DNA from: Youxingia wuxianensis | GTDB lineage: Bacteria > Bacillota > Clostridia > Oscillospirales > Ruminococcaceae | DNA: 64,000 nt | Reading direction: 5' to 3' | Assembly: GCF_014385085.1 (NCBI RefSeq) | Contig: NZ_JACRTD010000002.1 | Location: 124,001-188,000, forward strand | Shown here: positions 43,532 through 52,703 of the stretch, piece by piece | Position numbering within the stretch: the first letter of the stretch is position 1 | Layout: each line of letters opens with the position of its first letter | Notes under the pieces: model-generated | What the model saw: only the letters and a program-made list of their open reading frames with translations | What the model was told of the DNA's origin: nothing | Databases searched by the model: none | Translations under genes and position numbers: made by a program

Positions 43532-43955
43532 GGAGATGGCCGCGTCCCTTGTGGAAAGGTATGCTACCAACGACCCAAAGCAGCTCTGTCAGTATCTGAA
43601 TATCGAAGTGCTGAACGTAGAACTGCCTATGAATGTAAAAGGTTTTTATTCTTATCTTTTTGGAATGCAGTTTATCTATCTCAACTGTGCCCTCACTTTA
43701 GAGGAGCAAAGAGTGGTCTGCGCTCACGAGTTGGGTCATGCGTTGCTTCATTCCCGGCAGAATTCTTTGTTTCTTTTAAAAAACACGGATTTTGTTTCTA
43801 ATCGCTTTGAGCGGGAAGCAGATATTTTCAGCGGATACCTGCTTTTGGATAAGGATACGATCCGTGAGAGCCGCTATTACAACTGGACGGTCCAGCAGCT
43901 TGCTGCCTATACCGGGCTTTCGGATAAGATTGTTGAGTACTGCTGCAAAAACTGA
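43515..43955 (+). CDS. ImmA/IrrE-family zinc metallopeptidase
   Basis: A 146-residue protease with the zinc motif HELGH in VVCAHELGHALLHS and a later Glu in RFEREADIFSGYLL as third ligand. In ImmA and IrrE it cuts or inactivates the partner XRE repressor. RBS AGGAAAGG; ATG 43515 or the adjacent ATG 43518. It ends in a strong terminator, so the repressor and protease form a closed two-gene unit. Confidence 0.9.
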   Translation: MMTTIKEMAASLVERYATNDPKQLCQYLNIEVLNVELPMNVKGFYSYLFGMQFIYLNCALTLEEQRVVCAHELGHALLHSRQNSLFLLKNTDFVSNRFEREADIFSGYLLLDKDTIRESRYYNWTVQQLAAYTGLSDKIVEYCCKN

Positions 43956-43990
43956 AAAAAGCCCCCGGCCTGAGCCGGGGGCTTTTTTGT
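43955..43990. terminator. Bidirectional terminator after the ImmA-like gene
   Basis: AAAAAAGCCCCCGGC (43955-43969) pairs perfectly with 43974-43988 around CTGA; also terminates ychF from the other side. Confidence 0.9.
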
Positions 43991-43995
43991 GTTTA

Positions 43996-45090
43996 TTAAA
44001 CGTTGAAACGGAACAGAACTACATCGCCATCCTTAAAGACATACTCTTTGCCCTCCGAGCGGACAAGGCCTTTTTCCTTGGCGGCAGCCATAGAGCCGCA
44101 GGCCACCAGATCGTCGTAAGAGATGACTTCCGCGCGAATAAATCCTTTTTCAAAATCGCTGTGAATTTTTCCGGCGGCCTGGGGAGCTTTTGTGCCGTTG
44201 GTAATGGTCCAGGCACGGACTTCTTGCTTTCCGGCGGTCAGATAGGAGATTAGGCCCAGAAGAGAATAGCTGGCCTTAATCAGACGATCCAGACCGGATT
44301 CAGAAAGCCCCAGATCAGAGAGAAACAAGAACTTGTCCTCCTTGGGCATGTCAGAAATTTCCTCTTCAATTTTAGCGCAGATGGGAACGACGAGGGTGTT
44401 CTCCGCCTGAGCAATTTCACAAAGTTCGCGATAATACTTGTTTTCCTTGATATCCCCTATAAAATCTTCTTCGCTCATATTGGCCACATAAATGACCGGC
44501 TTGGAAGAAAGCAGCGGCATCTCATCAATCACCGCTCTTTCCTCTTTGGTACATTCAAATCCCCGGGCGGACTTTCCCTCCTCCAGGAAGGTTTTCAGAC
44601 GCTCGAGCAGCTCTGCCTGGCCCGCTAAGCTGCGGTCGCCTTTTGCAGCTTTTTTGGTGCGGTCGATCCGGCGCTCTACAATATCGATATCGGAAAAAAT
44701 CAGCTCCAAATTGATCGTCTCCACATCCCGGCGGGGACCGATCTCTCCGTCTACATGGACGATCTCGCTGTCCTCAAAACAGCGCACCACATGAATAATC
44801 GCGTCCACTTCCCGGATATGGGAAAGAAACTTATTTCCAAGCCCCTCCCCTTTGGAGGCGCCCCGCACCAACCCGGCAATATCCACAAATTCAATGACAG
44901 CAGGCGTATATTTATCCGGATCGTACATTTTTGCCAATACATCCAGCCGTTCGTCCGGCACAGAAACCATCCCTACATTTGGCTCAATGGTGCAAAAAGG
45001 ATAGTTGGCAGACTGCGCGCCCGCATTGGTGATAGCGTTGAATAAGGTGGATTTTCCCACATTGGGAAGCCCAACAATGCCGAGTTTCAT
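43996..45090 (-). CDS. ychF: Redox-regulated ATPase YchF (Obg-like)
   Basis: A 364-residue P-loop protein binding ATP and ribosomes. G1 is GLPNVGKST, G3 DIAGLVRGASKGEGLG, G4-equivalent NMSEED. The helical insert and the C-terminal TGS domain (ITNGTKAPQAAGKIHSD) are complete. RBS TGGAGG, ATG 45090. Acts in translation and stress responses. Confidence 0.97.
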   Translation of the reverse strand: MKLGIVGLPNVGKSTLFNAITNAGAQSANYPFCTIEPNVGMVSVPDERLDVLAKMYDPDKYTPAVIEFVDIAGLVRGASKGEGLGNKFLSHIREVDAIIHVVRCFEDSEIVHVDGEIGPRRDVETINLELIFSDIDIVERRIDRTKKAAKGDRSLAGQAELLERLKTFLEEGKSARGFECTKEERAVIDEMPLLSSKPVIYVANMSEEDFIGDIKENKYYRELCEIAQAENTLVVPICAKIEEEISDMPKEDKFLFLSDLGLSESGLDRLIKASYSLLGLISYLTAGKQEVRAWTITNGTKAPQAAGKIHSDFEKGFIRAEVISYDDLVACGSMAAAKEKGLVRSEGKEYVFKDGDVVLFRFNV

Positions 45091-45367
45091 GGCGTTACCT
45101 CCATTATATAGGATATATCAATTTATTTACTGCAAGTTAAGCTGATGCAAACTGGCCCGCCGGGACTTGCCGGCGGAAGAGACCGTTTCCTATTATACAT
45201 AGTTTACAAACAATAAACAAGCCTTTTCCTCAGTGGTATTCGCGATAAATTTAAGATAATTTCAAAAAACATTCACTTTTCTACATGACAATATTGTATA
45301 ATAGTGGTATATTATCTAATAACAGACAATATAGATCAAGGAAGTAACGAAAACGGGGGTAAAAAAG

Positions 45368-46060
45368 ATGTCGATGGGGAAAATACTCATAGTGGACGAC
45401 GATAAGAACATCTGTGAATTGCTGCGGCTGTACCTGGAAAAAGAGGGCTATGCACTAGCAATTGCAAATGATGGAGAAGAAGCGCTGGTGAAATTTTCTG
45501 CGGAGAACCCGGATCTGGTACTTTTAGATATTATGATGCCGAAATTGGACGGCTGGCAGGTATGCCGTGAAATCCGGAAAAAATCCAACTGTCCGATCAT
45601 TATGATCACTGCGAAAGGCGAAACCTTTGATAAGGTGTTGGGCCTGGAGCTTGGGTCGGATGATTATGTAGTAAAGCCCTTTGACGCGAAAGAGGTCGTG
45701 GCCCGCATCAAGGCGGTGATGCGCCGTACTGGTAAAAATGCCAATGAGAGCGACGCGAAAGAAGTAGTGTATGACAAACTGGTGGTCAACATGACCAAAT
45801 ATGAGCTGAAGGTGGATGGCAAGGTGGTGGATACGCCGCCGAAAGAATTGGAGCTTTTATTCCATCTGGCGAGCAATCCTAACCGGGTATATACCCGCGA
45901 CCAGCTGTTGGACGAGGTATGGGGGTTTGAGTATTACGGCGATTCCCGTACGGTGGACGTTCACATTAAGCGTTTGCGCGAGAAGCTGGAAGGGGTTTCC
46001 GATCAGTGGTCGCTGAAAACAGTTTGGGGCGTCGGCTACAAGTTTGAAGTAAAAGAATAA
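45368..46060 (+). CDS. OmpR/PhoB-family response regulator
   Basis: A 230-residue two-component regulator. The receiver has the acidic pair Asp10-Asp12, phospho-acceptor Asp54 (LVLLDIMMPKLDGW) and a Lys in VVKPFDAKE. The winged-helix DNA-binding domain (GFEYYGDSRTVDVHIKRLREK) follows. A TATAAT is at 45297-45302. It is followed by its histidine kinase and an HtrA protease, so an envelope-stress role is likely. Confidence 0.94.
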   Translation: MSMGKILIVDDDKNICELLRLYLEKEGYALAIANDGEEALVKFSAENPDLVLLDIMMPKLDGWQVCREIRKKSNCPIIMITAKGETFDKVLGLELGSDDYVVKPFDAKEVVARIKAVMRRTGKNANESDAKEVVYDKLVVNMTKYELKVDGKVVDTPPKELELLFHLASNPNRVYTRDQLLDEVWGFEYYGDSRTVDVHIKRLREKLEGVSDQWSLKTVWGVGYKFEVKE

Positions 46061-46068
46061 GAAAGAGC

Positions 46069-46098
46069 GCAGGCGGGTGTTTCATCCGCCTGCTTTTG
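46069..46098 (+). terminator. Hairpin between response regulator and kinase genes
   Basis: GCAGGCGGGT pairs with ATCCGCCTGC (one G-T) around GTTTC and is followed by TTTT. It lies inside the operon and may be an attenuator that makes more regulator than kinase. Confidence 0.6.
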
Positions 46099-46114
46099 TA
46101 GGAATGGTGATACC

Positions 46115-47599
46115 ATGCAAAAAACCTTATTTTCAAAATATTTTGCGCTTTGCTCGTCTATTATCCTGCTGAGCATCACAATTTTGGGCGCGGTGCTGCT
46201 TGCGTTTGCCTCCCAGTATTTTAAGCAGGATAAATACCGCCTTTTAGAATATAACGCTCAAAAAGCGGTTCAGCTTACTTATACTGATTTTCGCAACAAT
46301 AATTTTTATTATGTAGATCCCAAAGAAATCCTTCCCAGCTATAGCATCCTGGCGGACGCAATTGAAGCGGATTTCTATCTGGTCAATACCCAGGGGGAGA
46401 TGCTTTTGTTCGCAGGGGCGTCCAAGTCGGATTATAACGAAGTGAATATCAGCGAAAGTATTATTAACTCTGCCATCAACCAGGGGGAATACCAGGAACT
46501 GGGCAAGATGTCCGGGATGTATACCACCGGGCATTATACAGTAGGTATTCCCATTGTAACAGAACTGGGGCAGCCCGCGGGGGTAATCTTTGCTTCTACT
46601 CCCGCTACCAGTTTGACGGAGTTTTTGTCTGAAATATTCAAGATGTTTATTGTCAGCGCCCTGGCGGTGCTTATTTTATCCTTTGTAGCCATTTACTTTG
46701 TGACATTGGGAATGGTCAAGCCCTTGCGCAGAATGGTGAAGGCGACTCAGAGCTTCTCCAAAGGGGATTTCACTATACGAGTGCCGGTGGAAAGCTACGA
46801 TGAGATCGGACAGCTTGCCATTGCTTTTAACAATATGGCATCTGACCTGGCTTCTTTGGAATCCGTGCGGCGGTCGTTTACCGCGAATGTGTCCCATGAA
46901 CTTCGCACCCCAATGACTACGATTGGCGGATTTATTGACGGAATTTTAGACGGAACCATTCCAGAAGAAAAAAGATCCTTTTATTTAAATATCGTATCTC
47001 AAGAGATAAAGCGGCTGTCGCGGCTGGTGAAATCCATGCTGAATATCGCCCGGATTGAAGCGGGGGAGATGCAGATCAAACCGGATTTGTTTGACGTTCA
47101 CGATACGGTGTTGCAGACGGTGTTTACCTTTGAGACCGCTATTGAAGGAAAGCATTTGGAAATTCGGGGCCTGGATCATGAAAAAGTCATGGTGGAAGCG
47201 GATCCGGATCTTATTCACCAGGTGGTTTATAACCTGATTGAAAACGCGGTAAAATTTGCTAACGACGGAGGATATTTAGAGTTTACCTACTGGGATGACG
47301 ATACCTCCAATTATGTGGGAATTAAAAATAGCGGGGACGGGATTTCAAAAGATGAAATTCCCCATGTGTTCGATCGTTTCTATAAGACAGATAAATCCCG
47401 CAGCCAGGACAAAGGCGGGGCAGGACTTGGCCTTCATATTGTCCGCTCTATTATCAATCTTCACGGCGGAGAAATTATTGTGCGCAGTGTAGAAAATGAA
47501 TATTGTGAATTTGTGTTTACCATTCCAAAACCTAATGGAAAAGCCGGTTCCAAGGCACTAGGCGGAAAAAATAAGAAGAAGGAAATACTTCTTCCATAA
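46115..47599 (+). CDS. Membrane sensor histidine kinase
   Basis: A 494-residue kinase. Membrane segments at about 12-32 and 178-200 flank an outside sensor domain of about 145 residues. A HAMP linker follows, then the dimerisation helix with the phosphorylated His261 (ANVSHELRTPMTTI) and the ATPase domain (NLIENAVKFA, GDGISKDEIPHVFDRFYK, GGAGLGLHIVRSI). RBS TAGGAATGG. Partner of the regulator at 45368. Confidence 0.95.
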   Translation: MQKTLFSKYFALCSSIILLSITILGAVLLAFASQYFKQDKYRLLEYNAQKAVQLTYTDFRNNNFYYVDPKEILPSYSILADAIEADFYLVNTQGEMLLFAGASKSDYNEVNISESIINSAINQGEYQELGKMSGMYTTGHYTVGIPIVTELGQPAGVIFASTPATSLTEFLSEIFKMFIVSALAVLILSFVAIYFVTLGMVKPLRRMVKATQSFSKGDFTIRVPVESYDEIGQLAIAFNNMASDLASLESVRRSFTANVSHELRTPMTTIGGFIDGILDGTIPEEKRSFYLNIVSQEIKRLSRLVKSMLNIARIEAGEMQIKPDLFDVHDTVLQTVFTFETAIEGKHLEIRGLDHEKVMVEADPDLIHQVVYNLIENAVKFANDGGYLEFTYWDDDTSNYVGIKNSGDGISKDEIPHVFDRFYKTDKSRSQDKGGAGLGLHIVRSIINLHGGEIIVRSVENEYCEFVFTIPKPNGKAGSKALGGKNKKKEILLP

Positions 47600-47724
47600 A
47601 AACTTCAAAAATTGTTAAACTGGAAAAGGGAAATCTTTTTAAACCCCGTTTATTTTATTGTAACAATTAATAGATATACTAAGCACAGTGAGACAAATAA
47701 TCCCATAGTATGGAGGTTTATGAT

Positions 47725-49338
47725 ATGAGTGAGAACAATATGGACAACAAAAATAATGAAAATTTACAGAACAGCACCCCAAACAATAACGAGCCGCTGA
47801 ACGGTGGGGAAAACAACAATTTTCAAGGGCGTTGGGACATGCCTGCGCACAATGGACAGGAGTATCAGCCGCCTTATGGCGACAAAGATTATCAGGCGTC
47901 CCAGCAGCCGCCTCAGGAAGAACTGCACAGCCTGCATCCTCAGCAGTACAGTACGCAAACCGGCTGGCAGGCAGGTAGCGGGGCATCTTCCAATAAAAAT
48001 TTCGAAAAGGATTCTTATCGTTGGAATTTTTCCGATTACGAAGCCGCGCAGACGGTAAAACCTAAAAAACGCCGCAAAGGCGTAGTGGTTTTTGCAGTTG
48101 TTATGAGCTGTATACTGGTATTTGGGTTGGCGTCCATTGTAGGCGTGGCCACTTATCATATGGTAGCGAAGAATAACGCCCCGGTAGACGATACTCCCTC
48201 GGTACAGGTGCCGGCCAGCGATCTGCCCAGCATTGAACTGCAGGATAAACCCCAGACAGAGGAAACCCCGTCGGTGGATGGCAAACTCACCACAGAGCAG
48301 ATTGTGGAAAAGGTAGAACCCTCGGTAGTGGGTATCGTTACTTATATGAATTATCAGAACTACCAGGCCTCCGGCCAAGGCAGCGGCATTATTATGCGAG
48401 AAGACGGTTATATTGTAACCAATGCCCATGTGGTAGCTGACGCCGCGGGAATTAAAGTGATCCTCAGCAACGGGGAAGAATATGAGGCCCGGGCAGTTGG
48501 CATTGATAATAAAGTAGACGTAGCGGTTATTAAGATTGAGGCGGAAGGTTTGACTGCCGCGGAGTTTGGAAATTCCGATCAGGTAAAGGTAGGAGAAAAG
48601 GTAATTGCTATCGGAACCCCGCGTTCTATGGATTTTGCGGGTACCGTAACCCAGGGAATTATCTCCGGCCTGAACCGCACCATTACCGCGGACAGCCAGT
48701 ATACCTACTCCAATTTGCTTCAGACCGACGCGGCTATCAATCCGGGAAATTCCGGCGGCGCGCTGGTAAACGAATATGGACAGGTGATTGGGATCAACTC
48801 GGCAAAAATTGTAACCCAGACTTATGAAGGCATTGGTTTTGCTATCCCAAGCAATGAGATTAAACCGATTGTAGACGATTTAATTCAATACGGCCATGTG
48901 ACCGGCAGGGTAAAACTAGGCATCGTGGCAAGCCCGGTAGACGAAGTTCTTGCCCGCATGAACGGCTGGCCGACGGGCCTTTTGGTTCAGTCTACGGAAG
49001 AAGGTTCCGATATTTCCCAAAAAGGCGTGGTTCCTGGGGATATTATCACCAAGGCGCAGGATCAGGATTTGGATGGTTTCCAGAGTCTGAAAGATGTGAT
49101 TGATGACATGAATCCAGGGGATACGGTGGATTTGGAGGTTTATCGTCCCAGCGCCACTACTGGCGGCAAAGGCAGATTCTTTAATGTTTCCGTAGCTCTG
49201 ATGGAGGACACCAGCAGCGGCACCCCAAGCCAGCAGCCGTCGGAAAATTACAGTCAGCAGCCAGAAACTCAGGATCCCAGTCAAATTCCAGGCGGATTTG
49301 ATAGTTATGAAGATTTCTTCAATTACTTTTTCCAATAA
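47725..49338 (+). CDS. HtrA/DegP-type serine protease with PDZ domain
   Basis: A 537-residue envelope quality-control protease. A Gln/Asn-rich cytoplasmic tail of 113 residues and one membrane helix (about 119-142) precede the trypsin-like domain with His235 (TNAHVVAD), Asp265 (VDVAVIKI) and Ser343 (NPGNSGGALV). A PDZ domain (LVQSTEEGSDISQKGVVPGD) and a Gln/Ser-rich tail follow. ATG 47725 lies 8 nt after TGGAGG. Its place behind a two-component system recalls the CssRS-HtrA arrangement. It ends at the first 160-bp repeat. Confidence 0.95.
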   Translation: MSENNMDNKNNENLQNSTPNNNEPLNGGENNNFQGRWDMPAHNGQEYQPPYGDKDYQASQQPPQEELHSLHPQQYSTQTGWQAGSGASSNKNFEKDSYRWNFSDYEAAQTVKPKKRRKGVVVFAVVMSCILVFGLASIVGVATYHMVAKNNAPVDDTPSVQVPASDLPSIELQDKPQTEETPSVDGKLTTEQIVEKVEPSVVGIVTYMNYQNYQASGQGSGIIMREDGYIVTNAHVVADAAGIKVILSNGEEYEARAVGIDNKVDVAVIKIEAEGLTAAEFGNSDQVKVGEKVIAIGTPRSMDFAGTVTQGIISGLNRTITADSQYTYSNLLQTDAAINPGNSGGALVNEYGQVIGINSAKIVTQTYEGIGFAIPSNEIKPIVDDLIQYGHVTGRVKLGIVASPVDEVLARMNGWPTGLLVQSTEEGSDISQKGVVPGDIITKAQDQDLDGFQSLKDVIDDMNPGDTVDLEVYRPSATTGGKGRFFNVSVALMEDTSSGTPSQQPSENYSQQPETQDPSQIPGGFDSYEDFFNYFFQ

Positions 49339-49496
49339 AAAATCCCAGCAAAAGGATATTTTGCGCCGGACAGTGTCCGGGCAAGGTTTCGCTTTTGCGA
49401 AACCTTGGGATGCACTTTGCAGCCAGCGCCTGAAAACGCAGAGCGTTTTGCCGCCAGGGGCGGGAGGAAATCTTCGATTTACCAAGGCGCGGCTAT
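49337..49496. repeat. 160-bp structured element, copy 1
   Basis: First of two tandem copies, 98.8% identical (2 differences in 160). It begins AAAAAATCCCAGC at the htrA stop codon and ends GGCGCGGCTAT. Inside are several perfect stems: CCGGAC/GTCCGG, CAAGGTTTCG/CGAAACCTTG (49382-49407) and AAAACGC/GCGTTTT. Short frames in it are not likely genes. Confidence 0.85.
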
Positions 49497-49656
49497 AAAA
49501 AATCCCAGCAAAAGGATGTTTTGCGCCGGACAGTGTCCGGGCAAGGTTTCGCTTTTGCGAAACCTTGGGATGCACTTTGCAGCCAGCGCCTGAAAACGCA
49601 GAGCGTTTTGCCGCCAGGGGCGGGAGGAAATCTTCGATTTACCAGGGCGCGGCTAT
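49497..49656. repeat. 160-bp structured element, copy 2
   Basis: Second tandem copy; it differs from copy 1 at 49518 (G for A) and 49645 (G for A). Stems are retained, so folding is preserved. The flanking sequence after it is again AAAAAAT, the possible target duplication. Confidence 0.85.
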
Positions 49657-49675
49657 AAAAAATTATATTAGAAAG

Positions 49676-49711
49676 ACAAGCCGCCATTCTTTTGTGGCGG
49701 CTTGTTTTTTT
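49676..49711 (+). terminator. Terminator after the tandem repeats
   Basis: ACAAGCCGCCA (49676-49686) pairs with 49695-49705 and runs into a T-run. It is the likely end of the htrA transcript, so the repeats would be transcribed in its 3' UTR. Confidence 0.85.
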
Positions 49712-49830
49712 AAAGAAAAAATAGTAATATTTGATTAAAGCAAGCCCCTTGATAATAGTTTGGTAATAAATATAGAGTATAATTAGACTGACAAAGCAGA
49801 AAACTATTCATTTATAGAAGGAGTCAGCAC

Positions 49831-50259
49831 ATGGAAAGCAAAACGCCGTCCGTCTACACAACTCTTGTGTTGGTCACCGACCAGTTTGAATGTGAAAGAA
49901 TCATAAAAGCGGGCAGGGTCATTGCCGATTTAAGCAAAACCTCCTATGCCGTGCTGAGTGTAATGCATACCGGCGCTCGGACGAATCCTGCGGCGCTGGA
50001 GCACCTTTTCAGCGTAGCGAAAGAATATGACGCGGAGATGACGATTACCTTTTCAGATAATCCGAAAAGCACGATAATGCATTTTATCCGAGATAATAAA
50101 GTAATTAATGCGATCACCGGAATCCCCGGCGGGGAAGATTCTATCCTGGTAAAAATGTGGAAGAAACTGCTTAACGTTACGTTTTTTACCGTTGGCCGCA
50201 ATGGAGAGCTCCACGAAGTGATCGATAGGGAATACCACCCGGTGAATATCAATATATAA
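49831..50259 (+). CDS. Universal-stress-protein-like protein
   Basis: A 142-residue soluble alpha/beta protein: VYTTLVLVTDQFECERIIKA begins like a USP-type nucleotide-binding fold, with a central AEMTITFSDNPKSTIMHFI strand-helix and FFTVGRNGELHEVI. The ATP-binding G-X2-G-X9-G motif of true USP proteins is not clear. TATAAT at 49778-49783 may be its -10 box; RBS GAAGGAG. It is 12 bp before the hydrolase gene, probably one operon. Confidence 0.6.
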   Translation: MESKTPSVYTTLVLVTDQFECERIIKAGRVIADLSKTSYAVLSVMHTGARTNPAALEHLFSVAKEYDAEMTITFSDNPKSTIMHFIRDNKVINAITGIPGGEDSILVKMWKKLLNVTFFTVGRNGELHEVIDREYHPVNINI

Positions 50260-50271
50260 GGTGGAACAAGG

Positions 50272-51273
50272 ATGAATATTATTGTAAAACAAATAGAGTT
50301 TAAAAGTACCAATGGGGAGAACACCATTTTTGGATGGATATATACCCCGTCGGAGGGACTGCGGGGAATTGTCCAGATCTGCCATGGTATGGCGGAACAT
50401 ATGGGCCGGTATCATGAATTTATGCGCACTCTCGCGAAAAATGGATATGTCGCCTGCGGAATCGATCAGGTGGGCCACGGCCGTTCGGTCATGGATCAAA
50501 ATGGGTACGGCTTTTTTGGAAAACAGGAAGGCTTTAAGACCTTAGTGGACGATCAGTTTAAATTTAATAAGATTGTGCGCAGTGAAATTCCCAATTTAAA
50601 ATGTGTGCTGTTGGGACACAGTATGGGATCGTTTGTAGCGCGGATGTATGCCTGCAAGTATTCTCAGACGATCAGTGGGCTGATTATCTGCGGTACAGCA
50701 AAAAGTGGGATGAAAATTGATCTGGCGATACAAGCGGCTAATCATTCTATGAAACGCAACGGCGCGGCTTTTGCGGATGCGGGCCTGAATCGGTTGGTAT
50801 TTGGCAGTTTTAACGACAAGTTTAAACCGGCAAAAACAAAGTTTGATTGGCTGTCCCGGGATATGGAAATGGTGCAGAGATATATTGATGACTCCAAATG
50901 CGGATTTGTTTTTACCAGTTCTGCGTTTCACGACCTGTTTGTTTTGATCAGCAAGGCAAACGACCGGCGGTGCTTTACCATCACGCCTAAATCCATGCCG
51001 ATCTATATTATTTCTGGCACTATGGATCCGGTAGGAGATTTTGGAAAAGGACCTACTTCGGTGTACAACCGGTATGTAAAGGCCGGAGTGGAGGACATTG
51101 AAATGGCGCTTTATGAAGGAGCGCGGCACGAGCTGCTCAATGAGCTTAACCGCCAGCAGGTAGCGGAAGACATCCTGCGCTGGCTGGGAGCCAGAATACA
51201 GCCTCCGGAGCCGCTTTCTCCAGCGGACAAAGGAGTGTCCTGGCCAGGTTCGGATATGATGCCAAATGAATAA
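50272..51273 (+). CDS. Alpha/beta hydrolase, S33 lysophospholipase-like
   Basis: A 333-residue esterase or monoacylglycerol-lipase-like enzyme. The nucleophile is Ser117 in LLGHSMGSFV, with Asp in IISGTMDPVGD and His in GARHELLNE completing the triad. The CHGMAEHMGRYHEF loop is typical of the Hydrolase_4 family. RBS AAGGTGG; cotranscribed with the USP-like gene. Substrate unknown. Confidence 0.92.
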   Translation: MNIIVKQIEFKSTNGENTIFGWIYTPSEGLRGIVQICHGMAEHMGRYHEFMRTLAKNGYVACGIDQVGHGRSVMDQNGYGFFGKQEGFKTLVDDQFKFNKIVRSEIPNLKCVLLGHSMGSFVARMYACKYSQTISGLIICGTAKSGMKIDLAIQAANHSMKRNGAAFADAGLNRLVFGSFNDKFKPAKTKFDWLSRDMEMVQRYIDDSKCGFVFTSSAFHDLFVLISKANDRRCFTITPKSMPIYIISGTMDPVGDFGKGPTSVYNRYVKAGVEDIEMALYEGARHELLNELNRQQVAEDILRWLGARIQPPEPLSPADKGVSWPGSDMMPNE

Positions 51274-51309
51274 AAAAAGCGGATGAGTAAAACTCATCCG
51301 CTTTTTATT
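51274..51309. terminator. Bidirectional terminator
   Basis: AAAAAGCGGATGAG pairs with CTCATCCGCTTTTT around TAAAA, between convergent genes. Confidence 0.85.
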
Positions 51310-51322
51310 ATGGGAACAAAGG

Positions 51323-51685
51323 TTAGGCTTTGTTTTTATCCATCAGCTCAACGACTTCCGCGAAGAACTTGAACAGGAAAGAGATCGCCAGCATAGCAAT
51401 CAGATAAAGAAGCAGAGACGGAGCGGTCATCAGCAGGGCAATCCCCCAGCCTTGCTGCATAGCGCTCATATTTACATAGTAAAGCTGAAACGCGGTAAAT
51501 ATTACTGTCAAAGCAAGCAGAACCCAAAAAACAATATTCAGAGCCTTGGCGGTTTTGTTCGTATAATGTGAGGGCTTCTTTTCTGAAGAAGGCTCCTCGG
51601 GACAACTTACCACCACATCTTCGCCCTGTGTGAGCTCTTGGGTTTCCGTTACTTCGGTTTCCGGGGTATTGTTGACATCACTCAT
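51323..51685 (-). CDS. Small membrane protein with acidic N-terminus
   Basis: A 120-residue protein: an acidic Glu/Thr/Ser-rich cytoplasmic part (1-45), then two membrane helices near ALNIVFWVLLALTVIFTAF and TAPSLLLYLIAMLAISFLF. No family is recognised with confidence. ATG 51685 follows AGGAGG. It lies downstream of cysK on the same strand with a 91-bp gap. Confidence 0.65.
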   Translation of the reverse strand: MSDVNNTPETEVTETQELTQGEDVVVSCPEEPSSEKKPSHYTNKTAKALNIVFWVLLALTVIFTAFQLYYVNMSAMQQGWGIALLMTAPSLLLYLIAMLAISFLFKFFAEVVELMDKNKA

Positions 51686-51776
51686 TTTTACATCCTCCTG
51701 AATTTATTAAAAATAAAAACAACAAAAACAATTGACTTTTGCATCATACCATAAATTTCGCAACGGGTAAAGGCGG

Positions 51777-52703
51777 TTATTCATACAGACCGCAAGAAAG
51801 ATAGCGCTCTCCTCCGTCCGGAAGAAGGGCCACGATGAGTTTATCCTGGTTTTCTTCCTGACAAGCCAGCTGCGCGGCGGCGGCAATGGCCGCCCCAGAA
51901 GAAATCCCAACTAACAGACCATCGGTTTTTCCTACCTCTCTAGCGGCGGCAAAAGCCTGAGCGGTAGATACGGTTACCACCTGATCCACCATCTTTAAAT
52001 CCAGATTTTTTGGGACAAATCCGGCGCCGATTCCCTGGATACCATGAGCGCCTGCTACCCCTTTAGAAACCACAGGGGATTCCTGGGGCTCCACGCCGAT
52101 TACCTGTATGGCTGGGTTTTCCTCTTTCAGCGCCCGGGCTACGCCAGTAATGGTACCGCCAGTGCCAAAGGCGGAGACAAAATAATCGATTCTGCCGTCG
52201 GTGTCCATAAGGATTTCCTTGCCGGTGGTAGCTTCATGGATCGCCGGATTAGCAGGGTTCTCAAACTGGCCGGGAATAAAGGTGCTGGGATAGGACATAG
52301 CAAGCTCCTTGGCCTTTTCAATAGCGCCGGCCATCCCGGCCGCGCCGTCGGTCAGGACCAGCTCCGCGCCCAAAGCCGTCAGCAGGGTGCGGCGTTCCTG
52401 GCTCATCGTCTGCGGCATGGTGAGGATCAGACGATACCCCCGCGCCGCGCACACAAACGCAAGTCCAATACCGGTATTTCCGCTGGTAGGCTCGATGATT
52501 ACCGTATCCTTGGTAATCTTTCCGTTTTTTTCGCCGTCTACAATCATAGCGAAAGCGGGACGGTCCTTCGCGGAACCGAGAGGATTAAAATATTCCAATT
52601 TTACAGCCAGGCGACCTTTTAAATGATGGGCGGCGCTGTAATTGGTAAGATACATCATAGGGGTGGAACCAATGAGCTGTGTGAGATCTTTTTTAATATT
52701 CAT
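51777..52703 (-). CDS. cysK: Cysteine synthase A (O-acetylserine sulfhydrylase)
   Basis: A 308-residue PLP enzyme making cysteine from O-acetylserine and sulfide. The PLP lysine is Lys46 in [11 protein letters not shown], the asparagine loop is PTSGNTGIG, and GTGGTITG binds the cofactor phosphate. No cysE is adjacent. Start ATG 52703, RBS AGGAG. Confidence 0.96.
   Translation of the reverse strand: MNIKKDLTQLIGSTPMMYLTNYSAAHHLKGRLAVKLEYFNPLGSAKDRPAFAMIVDGEKNGKITKDTVIIEPTSGNTGIGLAFVCAARGYRLILTMPQTMSQERRTLLTALGAELVLTDGAAGMAGAIEKAKELAMSYPSTFIPGQFENPANPAIHEATTGKEILMDTDGRIDYFVSAFGTGGTITGVARALKEENPAIQVIGVEPQESPVVSKGVAGAHGIQGIGAGFVPKNLDLKMVDQVVTVSTAQAFAAAREVGKTDGLLVGISSGAAIAAAAQLACQEENQDKLIVALLPDGGERYLSCGLYE

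Noticed and set aside
42374..43955. Intact prophage around the XRE/ImmA pair
   Set aside because: Flanking genes are housekeeping (isocitrate dehydrogenase, ychF); no integrase, attachment-site repeat or structural gene is visible.
47764..48429. 221-codon frame opposite htrA
   Set aside because: Antisense to the low-complexity N-terminus and protease core of htrA; atypical composition.
48916..49575. 219-codon minus frame running through the 160-bp repeats
   Set aside because: It joins repeat sequence to the antisense of htrA; repeat-derived frames like this are not conserved genes.
49337..49656. CRISPR array or coding tandem repeat
   Set aside because: Two directly adjoining 160-bp units without spacers and with internal hairpins; not a CRISPR layout.
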